From Streptomyces sp. NBC_00557 (GTDB taxonomy: Bacteria; Actinomycetota; Actinomycetes; Streptomycetales; Streptomycetaceae), in assembly GCF_036345995.1 (NCBI RefSeq), contig NZ_CP107796.1:6758001-6822000 (forward strand): a stretch of 64,000 bases of DNA. The letters run 5' to 3'. Shown piece by piece: positions 34,066 to 41,942 of the stretch (position 1 is the stretch's first letter; each line of letters opens with the position of its first letter). The translations under genes were made by a program, and so were the position numbers. The notes beneath the pieces are model-generated. The model was not told where the DNA came from and did not search any database. It saw only the letters and a list, made by a program, of their open reading frames with translations.

Positions 34066-35298
34066 ATGGCCGAACACCCCGCCTACCCCGTAGGCCTCCG
34101 CCTCTCCGGCCGCCGCGTGGTCGTCCTCGGCGCCGGCACGGTGGTCCAGCGCCGCCTGCCGGCACTCATCGCGGCCGGCGCGGACATCGTCGTCGTGTCC
34201 CCCGAGGCGACCCCCTCCGTCGAGGCCATGGCGGACACGGGCGAGATCACCTGGATCAGGCGCCCGTACCAGGACGGCGACCTCGCCGAGGCCTGGTACG
34301 CCCTGATCGCCACCAGCGACCGCGAGGCCAACGCGCGGGCGTCCGCCGAGGCCGAGCGGCACCGCGTCTGGTGCGTCCGCTCCGACGACGCCGACCAGGC
34401 CACCGCCTGGACCCCGGCCACCGGCCACAGCGAGGGCGTCACCGTCGCCGTACTCACCACGCAGGCGCGCGGCCGCGACCCCCGCCACACCGCCGCCATC
34501 CGGGACGCGGTGGTGGAGGGTCTGCGCGACGGCACCCTGGTGGCCCCGCACCACCGCACGCGCACGCCCGGCGTCGCCCTGGTCGGCGGCGGACCCGGCG
34601 ACCCCGACCTGATCACGGTCCGCGGCCGCCGGCTGCTCGCCGAGGCGGACGTCGTCATCGCCGACCGGCTCGGCCCGCGCGACCTGCTCGCCGAACTCCC
34701 GCCGCACGTCGAGGTCATCGACGCGGCGAAGATCCCGTACGGCCGCTACATGGCCCAGGAGGCCATCAACAACGCGCTCATCGAGCACGCCAAGCAGGGC
34801 AAGTCGGTCGTCCGGCTCAAGGGCGGCGACCCGTTCGTGTTCGGCCGGGGCATGGAGGAGGTCCAGGCGCTCGCCGAGGCCGGCATCCCCTGCACCGTGG
34901 TCCCCGGCATCTCCAGCTCGATCTCGGTACCGGGCGCGGCCGGCATCCCGGTCACGCACCGGGGTGTGGCGCACGAGTTCACGGTCGTCAGCGGCCATGT
35001 GGCCCCGGACGACGAGCGTTCCCTGGTCGACTGGCCGTCGCTGGCCAGGCTCACCGGCACGCTGGTGATCCTCATGGGCGTCGACAAGATCGGGAAGATC
35101 GCCGAGACGCTCGTCGCGCACGGCAAGTCCCCGCAGACCCCCGTCGCGCTGGTCCAGGAAGGCACGACGGCCGCGCAGCGCCGCGTCGACGCCACCCTCG
35201 CCACGGTCGCCGAGACCGTGCGGACCGAGGACGTCAGGCCCCCGGCGGTCATCGTGATCGGCGAGGTCGTGACGGTCGGCCCCGCGCCCGCCGGGTGA
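34066..35298 (+). CDS. cysG: CysG-type siroheme synthase / uroporphyrinogen-III methyltransferase
   Basis: A 410-residue bifunctional enzyme. The N-terminal half (about residues 5-150) is the NAD-dependent precorrin-2 dehydrogenase/ferrochelatase (VVVLGAGTVVQRRLPALIAA). The C-terminal half (about 165-405) is the SAM-dependent uroporphyrinogen-III methyltransferase with GVALVGGGPGDPDLITVRG, RLKGGDPFVFGRGMEEV and PGISSSISVPGAAGIPVTHR. It supplies precorrin-2 for cobalamin and siroheme for sulfite and nitrite reductases. GAGGAGC precedes the ATG at 34066. Confidence 0.93.
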   Translation: MAEHPAYPVGLRLSGRRVVVLGAGTVVQRRLPALIAAGADIVVVSPEATPSVEAMADTGEITWIRRPYQDGDLAEAWYALIATSDREANARASAEAERHRVWCVRSDDADQATAWTPATGHSEGVTVAVLTTQARGRDPRHTAAIRDAVVEGLRDGTLVAPHHRTRTPGVALVGGGPGDPDLITVRGRRLLAEADVVIADRLGPRDLLAELPPHVEVIDAAKIPYGRYMAQEAINNALIEHAKQGKSVVRLKGGDPFVFGRGMEEVQALAEAGIPCTVVPGISSSISVPGAAGIPVTHRGVAHEFTVVSGHVAPDDERSLVDWPSLARLTGTLVILMGVDKIGKIAETLVAHGKSPQTPVALVQEGTTAAQRRVDATLATVAETVRTEDVRPPAVIVIGEVVTVGPAPAG

Positions 35299-35387
35299 CG
35301 ACCAGCCCCTTGATCATGCATAACCCCGGGTAACCTAGTCGTTCCAGCCGTTGGCTCCGCACCCCCAGGACAAGGCAGCATCACCCT

Positions 35388-36206
35388 GTGGCCGATCTCA
35401 TCACCGTCGAGGATCCCGACGACCCCCGCCTGACCGACTACACCGGGCTGACCGACGTCGAGCTGCGCCGCAGGCGCGAGCCTGCCGAGGGCCTGTTCAT
35501 CGCCGAGGGCGAGAAGGTCATCCGCAGGGCCAGGGAAGCGGGCTACGAGATGCGCTCCATGCTGCTCTCGGCCAAGTGGATCGACGTCATGCGCGACGTC
35601 ATCGACGAACTCCCCGCGCCCGTCTACACCGTGAGCCCCGAACTGGCCGAGCAGGTCACCGGCTACCACGTGCACCGCGGCGCCCTCGCCTCCATGCAGC
35701 GCAAGCCCCTGCCGACGGCGGAGGAGCTGCTGCGGGACGCCCGCCGCGTCGTGATCATGGAGTCGGTCAACGACCACACCAACATCGGCGCGATCTTCCG
35801 CTCGGCCGCCGCCCTCGGCATGGACGCGGTCCTGCTGTCGCCCGACTGCGCCGACCCGCTGTACCGCCGGAGCGTCAAGGTCTCCATGGGCGCGGTGTTC
35901 TCGGTGCCGTACGCCCGGCTGGAGACCTGGCCGAAGGGCCTGGAGTCGGTCCGCGGGGCCGGCTTCACGCTGCTCGCGCTCACCCCGGACGACAAGGCCC
36001 GCACCCTCGACGAGGCAGCCCCGCACCGGATGGACCGGGTGGCCCTGATGCTCGGCGCGGAGGGCGACGGACTGTCCACCCGGGCCCTGGTCGCCGCCGA
36101 CGAATGGGTCCGCATCCCGATGTCCCACGGCGTCGACTCGCTCAACGTCGGCGCGGCCGCGGCGGTCGCCTTCTACGCGGTGACCGCCGGCCGCCCGGAG
36201 TCCTAG
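35388..36206 (+). CDS. SpoU/TrmH-family RNA 2'-O-methyltransferase
   Basis: A 272-residue SPOUT methyltransferase. An N-terminal substrate-binding segment (EGLFIAEGEKVIRRAREAGY) precedes the knot domain with motif 1 NDHTNIGAIFRSAAALG, motif 2 LMLGAEGDGLS and motif 3 IPMSHGVDSLNVGAAAAVA. The likely target is an rRNA or tRNA ribose. GTG 35388 is the start. The TAG stop (36204-36206) lies inside the terminal inverted repeat of the IS982 element, so the insertion touched the very end of the gene. The native C-terminus may have been a little different. Confidence 0.88.
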   Translation: MADLITVEDPDDPRLTDYTGLTDVELRRRREPAEGLFIAEGEKVIRRAREAGYEMRSMLLSAKWIDVMRDVIDELPAPVYTVSPELAEQVTGYHVHRGALASMQRKPLPTAEELLRDARRVVIMESVNDHTNIGAIFRSAAALGMDAVLLSPDCADPLYRRSVKVSMGAVFSVPYARLETWPKGLESVRGAGFTLLALTPDDKARTLDEAAPHRMDRVALMLGAEGDGLSTRALVAADEWVRIPMSHGVDSLNVGAAAAVAFYAVTAGRPES

Positions 36207-37182
36207 ACGAGTAAGTCCGAAGGGGCCGAGTGCATGAAGCGAGGGTCTCGTTGGTCCGTTTGTGACGACAGACCTCGAAACCCTCGCGACTGCACTGTAC
36301 GTGAAGATCGATGACTCTCTGGCAGGATCGCGTCGATGGGGCCGCCCGCCGAGCCTGAGCGATGCCGAGTTGTTGACGCTGGCGGTGATGCAGGCCCTGC
36401 TCGGGTTCGTCTCCGAAGCCCGCTGGCTGCGGTTCGCCCGCGTCCATCTGGCGGCCGAGTTCCCCTACCTGCCCGGGCAGTCCGGGTACAACAAACGCCT
36501 GCGGGCCGCGAACACGCTGATCAGCAGGTTCATCCGCACCCTGGCCCGGGACAGCGACCTTTGGCACGACGACGTGTGGATCGTGGACTCCACCCCCGTG
36601 GAGTGCGCCCGCTCACGGCCCACCGCGAAGCGCTCCGACCTGGCCGGCTGGGCCGGCTACGGCTACTGCCCCTCGCACTCCCGGTTCTTCTGGGGCCTGC
36701 GTCTTCACCTTGTGTGCACCCCCGGCGGCCTCCCGATCGCCTGGGCCCTGGCCAACCCCAAAGTTGACGAACGCGAGGTGCTGGCCGACATGCTCACCGG
36801 CGACCAGGACCTACTGGCCACCCACCCCGGACAGACCATCGTCGGCGACAAGGGCTACGTATCCAGGCACCTCGACGCCTTCATGGCCGAGCACGGCCTG
36901 ACCCTGCTGCGGCCGACCTACCGCAACATCACCCCCCGGCCCGGCGAACACCTTCTCAAGCCCATCCGACAGCTCATCGAGTCGGTGAACGACACCCTCA
37001 AGGGCCAGCTCGACCTCGAGCGTCACGGCGCGAGAACCCCCGCCGGCGTTCTCGCCCGTGTCGGACAACGGATCCTCGCCATGACGACCGCGATCTGGCA
37101 CAACCGCAACACAGGCCGAGCCATCACACGCTCACTGATCGCCTACGACCACTGACCAACCCTTCGGACTTACTCGTCTAGG
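36202..37182 (+). mobile_element. Intact IS982-family insertion sequence
   Basis: About 980 bp bounded by perfect inverted repeats: CCTAGACGAGTAAGTCCGAA... at 36202-36224 and its reverse complement at 37160-37182 (23 bp). One full-length transposase frame lies inside. I see no clear target duplication at either edge. The left end provides or retains the stop of the SpoU methyltransferase; the right end abuts a MITE-like repeat at 37181. Confidence 0.9.
36262..37155 (+). CDS. IS982-family transposase
   Basis: A 297-residue DDE transposase. The first catalytic Asp is in WIVDSTPVECARSRPT, the second region is HLVCTPGGLPIAWALANPK...TIVGDKGYVSRHLDAF, and the third is RQLIESVNDTLKGQLDLERH. C-terminal IWHNRNTGRAITRSLIAYDH matches the family end. 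GTG 36262 starts the frame 58 bases inside the left repeat. No frameshift or stop interrupts it, so the element may still be active. Confidence 0.93.
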   Translation: MTTDLETLATALYVKIDDSLAGSRRWGRPPSLSDAELLTLAVMQALLGFVSEARWLRFARVHLAAEFPYLPGQSGYNKRLRAANTLISRFIRTLARDSDLWHDDVWIVDSTPVECARSRPTAKRSDLAGWAGYGYCPSHSRFFWGLRLHLVCTPGGLPIAWALANPKVDEREVLADMLTGDQDLLATHPGQTIVGDKGYVSRHLDAFMAEHGLTLLRPTYRNITPRPGEHLLKPIRQLIESVNDTLKGQLDLERHGARTPAGVLARVGQRILAMTTAIWHNRNTGRAITRSLIAYDH

Positions 37183-37320
37183 CCCTGTCGTCAAACTCCC
37201 TCCCCCAGCCTTCGGCCGGGGGGACCCCCAGAGCACGCACCTACGGCATGCATCAGCTGCTCCGCAGCGGGCGCGAGGCCCGCCCTCCGGGCGGACGGCG
37301 GGAGTTTGACGACAGGACCC
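37181..37320. repeat. MITE-like 140-bp element with inverted ends
   Basis: The ends CCTGTCGTCAAACTCCC (37184-37200) and its exact reverse complement (37300-37316) frame about 100 bp with no coding capacity. Extended to 21 bp the arms differ at two positions. The interior is GC-rich with hairpins such as GGCCCGCCCTCCGGGCGG. A similar end, CCTGTCGTCGGACTCCCTCC, occurs after argR at 935-954, suggesting a dispersed non-autonomous element in this genome. Confidence 0.7.
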
Positions 37321-37329
37321 AGCCGCTGA

Positions 37330-38742
37330 TCAGCCCACGCGGCCCGTGCCCGGGGCCGGGCCGTACCGGCCGGGCACCGGAAGGCCGGCGTCCGCCGTCG
37401 CGTGGGCCGGCTGGGCCTGCCGCTGACGTCGGACGCCGTCGTCGCCGAGGCCGCGGGCGGGACCCTGGCAGCCCTGCGCCACCGCGATGCCGAGCGCCAC
37501 GAGCAGCGTCACCACGACGAACACGAACAGCCGCTGGCGCAGCAGCCGGGGATTGGCCGGCCGCAGCCCGGTGCCCGTCGTCCGCTGCGCCGGCCGCCCG
37601 GAACCGCCCCGTGCGGCCGGACGGCCCCCGCCGCCCGAGCGCGGCGCGCCGCCGCGCTGCGCCGGGGGCGTACGCCCGGAGCCCGGCCGTGCGGAGCGCC
37701 CCGAGCCGGTGCCGCGCGGGCCGCTGCCGGTCCGCGCGGACGCGCCGCCGCGCGCCGGCGTACCGCCCCGGGCGGGGGTGCCACCGCGCGGCACCGGCGT
37801 GCCGGGGGACATGCGGCGGGTGCGCTGCGGCTCCGGGTAGGTGTCCACGAGCCGCCCGGTGGGCCGGTCCTCCGCCGCGGCGCGCGGCGCGGGCGGCCGT
37901 ACGCCGTCCAGGCCCTGAGCCTCCCGTGCCGCGATCTCCTTGAGCCGCAGCGACAGCTGCAGCGTGCTGGGCCGGTCCTCGGGGTCCTTCGCCAGACAGG
38001 CCCTAACCAGCGGGGCGAGCGCGTCCGGCACGCCGGACAGCTGCGGCTCCTCGTGCACCACCCGGTACAGCATCACCTCCGAACTGCCGTGTCCGAAGGG
38101 TGAGTCGCCGGTGGAGGCGTAGGCGAGGGTGGCGCCGAGCGAGAACACGTCCGTCGCCGGGGTGACGGCCGCGCCGCGCACCTGCTCCGGCGCGAGGAAG
38201 CCGGGGGAGCCGACCGCCGTGCCCACGTGGGTGAGGGTGGAGGCGCCGGTGGCCCAGGCGATGCCGAAGTCGATGATCCGCGGCCCCTTCGGGGACAGCA
38301 GGATGTTGGAGGGCTTCAGGTCCCGGTGGACGACGCCGGCCTCGTGCACCGCGACCAGGCCCTCGGACAGGGCCGCGCCGATCGCGGCGGTGTCGGCCGC
38401 GCTGAGCGGGCCCTCGTCGGCGACCTTGTCGTGCAGGGAGGGGCCGGGCACGTACTGCGTGGCGAACCAGGGCCGCTCGGCCTCCAGGTCGGCCGCCACC
38501 AGCCGGGCCGTGCAGCCGCCCCGGATGCGGCGGGCGGCGGAGACCTCGCGGGCGAACCGCGACCGGAACTCCTGGTCCTCCGCCAGGTCGGGCCGGATCA
38601 CCTTCAGCGCGACCCGCTGCCCCTTCTTGTCGGAGCCGAGGTAGACCACACCCATCCCGCCCGCGCCGAGCCGTCGGTGAAGCCTGAACGAGCCGACGAC
38701 GCGCGGGTCCTCGCGCCTCAGGCGCATCATCGCCATGTTCAT
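37330..38742 (-). CDS. Membrane-anchored Ser/Thr protein kinase (PknB-like)
   Basis: A 470-residue kinase. The catalytic domain (about residues 15-275) has glycine loop RLGAGGMGVVYLG, Lys in VALKVIRPD, HRDLKPSN, DFG (IIDFGIAWATG) and PEQ (FLAPEQVRG). A linker of about 110 residues rich in Pro, Gly, Arg and Thr (repeated RGGTPARGG units) precedes one membrane helix (LFVFVVVTLLVALGIAVAQG) and a short outer tail, with no PASTA domains. ATG 38742 (MNMAMMRLRRED) is preferred over 38772. The stop lies 10 bases from the MITE end. Confidence 0.9.
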   Translation of the reverse strand: MNMAMMRLRREDPRVVGSFRLHRRLGAGGMGVVYLGSDKKGQRVALKVIRPDLAEDQEFRSRFAREVSAARRIRGGCTARLVAADLEAERPWFATQYVPGPSLHDKVADEGPLSAADTAAIGAALSEGLVAVHEAGVVHRDLKPSNILLSPKGPRIIDFGIAWATGASTLTHVGTAVGSPGFLAPEQVRGAAVTPATDVFSLGATLAYASTGDSPFGHGSSEVMLYRVVHEEPQLSGVPDALAPLVRACLAKDPEDRPSTLQLSLRLKEIAAREAQGLDGVRPPAPRAAAEDRPTGRLVDTYPEPQRTRRMSPGTPVPRGGTPARGGTPARGGASARTGSGPRGTGSGRSARPGSGRTPPAQRGGAPRSGGGGRPAARGGSGRPAQRTTGTGLRPANPRLLRQRLFVFVVVTLLVALGIAVAQGCQGPARGLGDDGVRRQRQAQPAHATADAGLPVPGRYGPAPGTGRVG

Positions 38743-38772
38743 CCCCGCTGCCCGGTCCCTGTGACGTGGCAC

Positions 38773-39343
38773 AGCTTACGTTTCCACGGCCGCCCGCGCG
38801 CAGAGGCCGCGCCCTCCGGTGCGGAAGGAATGTGACGTCGACCGGTACGACGTGAAAAGCGGTCAGGAGACCTGCCGGCGTCGGGGCGTTGGGCCGCCGC
38901 CGTGCCCAACCGCTCGCGGACGAGAGGGCGTTGGGATCATCACGGGCCAGGTGGCGTCGGTTCCCCGGCCCGCCCGGCGCCCGCCGCGAAGGGCCCGCGG
39001 ACACCGGCGCGGGGCCGGCGGCGGACCGTGCGCGGTTCCGGCTCCACCCCAGGGCGGAGTGATCGAAGTCACTCCGTCCGGCCGTAGGACGCGTCGGACA
39101 TGACCGACACGGCGGGCGACCCCTCCGGGAAGACCCCGAGACCCTGATGCGCGTCTCCACCCAGGGGAGTACGTCCCGGATCGTGGCTCATCCTCGGGGA
39201 GGCCCGGCAATCGGTACGAGGGCATGACGCCCGGATGCGGCCCCGCGCCTAGATTTGAGGTCAAGCGGCGGGTGCAGCACTCGTCCCCCGAGGTCAGACA
39301 TCCGCCGCTGCCGACGACAACCGACACGGTCAGGAGAGGGACC
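38773..39343. other. Non-coding gap with one hairpin
   Basis: 570 bases separate the kinase start from the next small gene. The only clear structure is a hairpin CGGAGTGA-TCGAAG-TCACTCCG at 39055-39076 with a perfect 8-bp stem, which could be an operator. No convincing gene or tRNA is seen. Confidence 0.5.
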
Positions 39344-39520
39344 ATGGCCCACACGGCACCGCGACGCCCGGCGTTCGCACCGCGCCGGACGGGCCGCCGC
39401 CACCCCCTGGTGGCGACACTGATGGCCCTTCCCCTGGCGGCCCTGCTCCTGCTCGTCTTCGACGGCTGGGAGACGGTGGCCACACAGGCGTCGTCCGTGG
39501 GTGTGATGCTGGGGCGCTGA
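39344..39520 (+). CDS. Small single-pass membrane protein (58 residues)
   Basis: Begins MAHTAPRRPAFAPRRTGRRH with a strongly basic N-terminus, then one hydrophobic helix (PLVATLMALPLAALLLLVF) and a short tail ending VGVMLGR. AGGAGAGGG lies 6 bases before the ATG at 39344, a strong ribosome site. Topology by the positive-inside rule puts the N-terminus in the cytoplasm. No family recognised. Confidence 0.7.
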   Translation: MAHTAPRRPAFAPRRTGRRHPLVATLMALPLAALLLLVFDGWETVATQASSVGVMLGR

Positions 39521-39608
39521 GCGGCGACCCCAGGCCCGGAAGAGCGGTCCGGGCGGGGACATCCATCCAGGAAACCCCGTGGGGACGGGGGTGCGGCGGA
39601 CGGCACAA

Positions 39609-39640
39609 ATGCCGGCGCAGCTGGGGAGCTGCGCCGGCAT
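39609..39640 (+). terminator. Strong hairpin terminator
   Basis: Perfect 14-bp stem ATGCCGGCGCAGCT (39609-39622) / AGCTGCGCCGGCAT (39627-39640) with a GGGG loop, followed by GCGCCGTTTT. It ends the small membrane protein transcript and insulates the phosphotransferase gene. Confidence 0.85.
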
Positions 39641-39883
39641 GCGCCGTTTTCGGGGCGCTTCCGGGCGGGGCGCGCCGCGCGCGTGCGGCACGTGGATCTC
39701 CGCCCCGGGGACTGCCGGCCGCCTCGTGACCGGCCGCGCCCGCGCGGCGGCAGCCGCACCTCGGACACGGCCGCGCGCCCCTCCGGGAGCTGCGGCGCCG
39801 CCGGCTTCCCGGCGCGGTCGAGCGTCCCCGCCCCGCCCGCCGCCGGTACGCTCAGCCGCGCAGCCCACCTTGCCGAGGCACCG

Positions 39884-40843
39884 TTGACCACAGACACCCC
39901 CGCCCTCATCCCCGCGCTCAGCGCGAAGGTCCGGGCCGCCGCCCATCCCGGCCGCACCGAGGACACCCCCTGCGCCTGCGCCGGCGGCGCTCTGGCCGAC
40001 CGCCCCGACGCCACCGTCGTACGGCACGCCGGCACCGTCGCGAAGGCCCACGCCCCCGGCACCGACCCCGGCGAGCTGACCAGGCGCCTCGCCGCGGCCG
40101 CCCGCCTGCCCGGCGTCCTGCTGCCGCCGCTCACCCCGGCCCCCACCCCGCTGCAGGGCCGCCTCGTGACCTTCTGGCCGTACGGCGCCCCCGTGGATCC
40201 CGGCGCCCCGGACGCGGCCCCCTGGGAGGCCACCGCCACCCTCCTGGCCCGGCTGCACCGCACACCCCCGCCCCCCGGCCTGCCCGCGATGCGCGGCCCC
40301 GCGAAGGCCGCCCGCGCCGTCGCCCGGCTCCACAAGGCCCTGGACGGCGGACCGCACCCCGCCGCCGGTGCCGTCCTCGCCGCCTGGGCCGCTCTCCCCG
40401 CCTGGGCCCGCGCCGAGGCCCCCATGCCCGGCGCACCCGCCCTCTGCCACGGCGACCTGCACCTCGGCCAGCTCGTCCGCCACCCGGCGCCGGACGGGCC
40501 CTGGCGGCTGATCGACGTCGACGACCTGGGCGCCGGCGTCCCGGCCTGGGACCTCGCCCGCCCCGCCGCGTGGTACGCCTGCGGGCTCCTCCCGCCCGAC
40601 GACTGGACCCGTTTCCTCGGCGCGTACCGGCGGGCCGGCGGCCCGGCCGTGCCCGCGGCCGGCGACCCCTGGCCCGCCCTGGACGTGCCGGCCCGCGCGC
40701 TGACCGTGCAGACGGCCGCCCTCGCCGTCGTCAAGGCGCGTGCGGCCGGCCGGCCGCTGGACGAGGTGGAGCAGGCGGTCGTCGACGCATGTGCCCGAAT
40801 GACCCCGGTTCCGCACCAGTTGCCGCCGGAAGGCACCGGCTAG
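39884..40843 (+). CDS. Aminoglycoside phosphotransferase-family protein
   Basis: A 319-residue APH-fold protein starting at TTG 39884 (product TTDTPALIPALSAK). The catalytic motif is CHGDLHLGQLV (about residue 188) and the metal-binding motif is LIDVDDLGAGVPAWDLARP. A Brenner-type HGD with an ID-x-D pair indicates phosphate transfer to a small alcohol or sugar. The usual nucleotide-loop lysine is not obvious by eye. GAGG lies 8 bases before the start. It precedes the zinc-ribbon gene by 80 bases. Confidence 0.8.
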   Translation: MTTDTPALIPALSAKVRAAAHPGRTEDTPCACAGGALADRPDATVVRHAGTVAKAHAPGTDPGELTRRLAAAARLPGVLLPPLTPAPTPLQGRLVTFWPYGAPVDPGAPDAAPWEATATLLARLHRTPPPPGLPAMRGPAKAARAVARLHKALDGGPHPAAGAVLAAWAALPAWARAEAPMPGAPALCHGDLHLGQLVRHPAPDGPWRLIDVDDLGAGVPAWDLARPAAWYACGLLPPDDWTRFLGAYRRAGGPAVPAAGDPWPALDVPARALTVQTAALAVVKARAAGRPLDEVEQAVVDACARMTPVPHQLPPEGTG

Positions 40844-40923
40844 GCTGCAACCGCCCGGGGCCGGACGGAGTCTGTCCTGGGGAACCACGAAGCAGGACCG
40901 ACCGGCGAGGAGTTGAGCCGACC

Positions 40924-41214
40924 ATGCATTGTCCGAAGTGCCACGCGCCGATGCACACCTACAACCGCAGCGGCGTCCAGATCGAGCAGTGCAGCGGTTG
41001 CCGCGGCATCTTCCTCGACTACGGCGAGCTGGAGGCGCTGACCCAGCTGGAGGCCCAGTGGTCCAAGCAGGCGCCGCCGGCCCCGCCCGCCCCGCAGCCG
41101 TACCCGGCCCCGCACGCGCCCGCCTGGGGCGCCCCGCACGGCGGTCACCACGGCGGCCATGGGCACCACCACGGCCACCACAAGAGCTGGGCGCACATGC
41201 TCTTCTCCAGCTGA
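40924..41214 (+). CDS. TFIIB-type zinc-ribbon protein with His-rich tail
   Basis: A 96-residue protein with a zinc ribbon of four Cys: MHCPKCHAPM at the start and QCSGCRGIFLDYGELEAL at residues about 22-38. A Pro/Ala linker is followed by a His/Gly tail, GGHHGGHGHHHGHHKSW. The zf-TFIIB family is small and poorly understood; metal storage or chaperoning is a fair guess for the tail. The ATG at 40924 follows GGAGTTG. Confidence 0.8.
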   Translation: MHCPKCHAPMHTYNRSGVQIEQCSGCRGIFLDYGELEALTQLEAQWSKQAPPAPPAPQPYPAPHAPAWGAPHGGHHGGHGHHHGHHKSWAHMLFSS

Positions 41215-41242
41215 CCCTGCGACACCCGGGCTGAACAGGCGA

Positions 41243-41275
41243 AAGCCCCCGGCCGTACGAGACGGCCGGGGGCTT
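41243..41275. terminator. Bidirectional terminator between zinc-ribbon gene and tRNA cluster
   Basis: Perfect 14-bp stem AAGCCCCCGGCCGT (41243-41256) / ACGGCCGGGGGCTT (41262-41275), loop ACGAG. It can end both the plus-strand gene and the minus-strand tRNA transcript. Confidence 0.88.
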
Positions 41276-41284
41276 CGTGCTGTG

Positions 41285-41356
41285 TGGACGATACTGGGAT
41301 TGAACCAGTGACCTCTTCCGTGTCAGGGAAGCGCTCTCCCGCTGAGCTAATCGTCC
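41285..41356 (-). tRNA. tRNA-Val(GAC), copy 1
   Basis: The cloverleaf reads on the minus strand: acceptor GGACGAT/ATCGTCC, D-arm GCTCAGCGGGAGAGC, anticodon arm CTTCC-CTGACAC-GGAAG (anticodon GAC, Val codon GUC), T-arm ACTGGTTCAATCCCAGT, discriminator A. CCA is not encoded. Last gene of the five-tRNA transcript. Confidence 0.93.
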
Positions 41357-41385
41357 GCGGGCTGTGACACGTACATCACAGGCAG

Positions 41386-41457
41386 TGCGCGATACTGGGA
41401 TTGAACCAGTGACCTCTTCCGTGTCAGGGAAGCGCTCTCCCGCTGAGCTAATCGCGC
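41386..41457 (-). tRNA. tRNA-Val(GAC), copy 2
   Basis: Same body as the other GAC copies but acceptor stem GCGCGAT/ATCGCGC in place of GGACGAT/ATCGTCC. Anticodon loop CTGACAC gives GAC. The stem change keeps pairing, a compensatory difference. Discriminator A, no encoded CCA. Confidence 0.92.
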
Positions 41458-41504
41458 GGGCGGGGATCTTCAAGAAGATCCGAGGATCCTGCGAGAAGAT
41501 CCAG

Positions 41505-41576
41505 TGGACGATACTGGGATTGAACCAGTGACCTCTTCCGTGTCAGGGAAGCGCTCTCCCGCTGAGCTAATCGTCC
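41505..41576 (-). tRNA. tRNA-Val(GAC), copy 3
   Basis: Identical to copy 1 over the mature gene (acceptor GGACGAT/ATCGTCC, anticodon GAC). A hairpin-rich spacer with AGATCC/GGATCT-type repeats separates it from copy 2. Confidence 0.93.
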
Positions 41577-41580
41577 TTGG

Positions 41581-41651
41581 AGGTGGAGACGGGATTTGAA
41601 CCCGTGTAGACGGCTTTGCAGGCCGTTGCCTCGCCTCTCGGCCACTCCACC
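41581..41651 (-). tRNA. tRNA-Cys(GCA)
   Basis: Minus strand: acceptor GGTGGAG/CTCCACC, anticodon arm ACGGC-CTGCAAA-GCCGT (anticodon GCA), T-arm with GGGTTCAAATCCC, discriminator U as expected for tRNA-Cys. 71 bases, no encoded CCA. Confidence 0.93.
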
Positions 41652-41688
41652 AGGAGTGTAGGGGATCGGGAGACCCCCTCTTCCTTCG

Positions 41689-41761
41689 AGCGGACGACGA
41701 GGCTCGAACTCGCGACCTCAACCTTGGCAAGGTTGCGCTCTACCAACTGAGCTACGTCCGC
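41689..41761 (-). tRNA. tRNA-Gly(GCC)
   Basis: Minus strand: acceptor GCGGACG/CGTCCGC, D-arm GCTCAGTTGGTAGAGC, anticodon arm CAACC-TTGCCAA-GGTTG (anticodon GCC), T-arm CGAGTTCGAGCCTCG, discriminator U. First gene of the minus-strand tRNA cluster. Confidence 0.93.
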
Positions 41762-41926
41762 CTGTCGTTTCGGTCCGCTTGCGCGTCCCGGCGACGTGTT
41801 GAACTCTAGCGGATTCCCGGGCCAGTACAAAAACGCGTTTGCGCAGCGTGCTGCGCCGACCGTGGCGGACCCCGTGGTCACAGCGTCCTCGGGGACATCA
41901 CACGGCTACCCGCCGGACACCCGACC

Positions 41927-41942
41927 TAGACTCGTCCACGTG
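41927..41942 (+). promoter_or_regulatory. Leaderless-type promoter of pabB
   Basis: TAGACT (41927-41932) matches a -10 hexamer and ends 7 bases before the GTG at 41940, so transcription would start at or just before the start codon. No convincing Shine-Dalgarno lies upstream, which supports a leaderless message. Confidence 0.5.

Noticed and set aside
29691..34067. Very long open frame on the minus strand opposite bluB-cobT
   Set aside because: It mirrors the plus-strand gene in a high-GC genome, has no motif, is Arg/Gly-rich, and plus-strand domains are unmistakable.
38819..39103. Possible 94-codon gene in the gap after the kinase
   Set aside because: No ribosome site, no motif, and an Arg/Pro/Gly composition typical of non-coding high-GC DNA.
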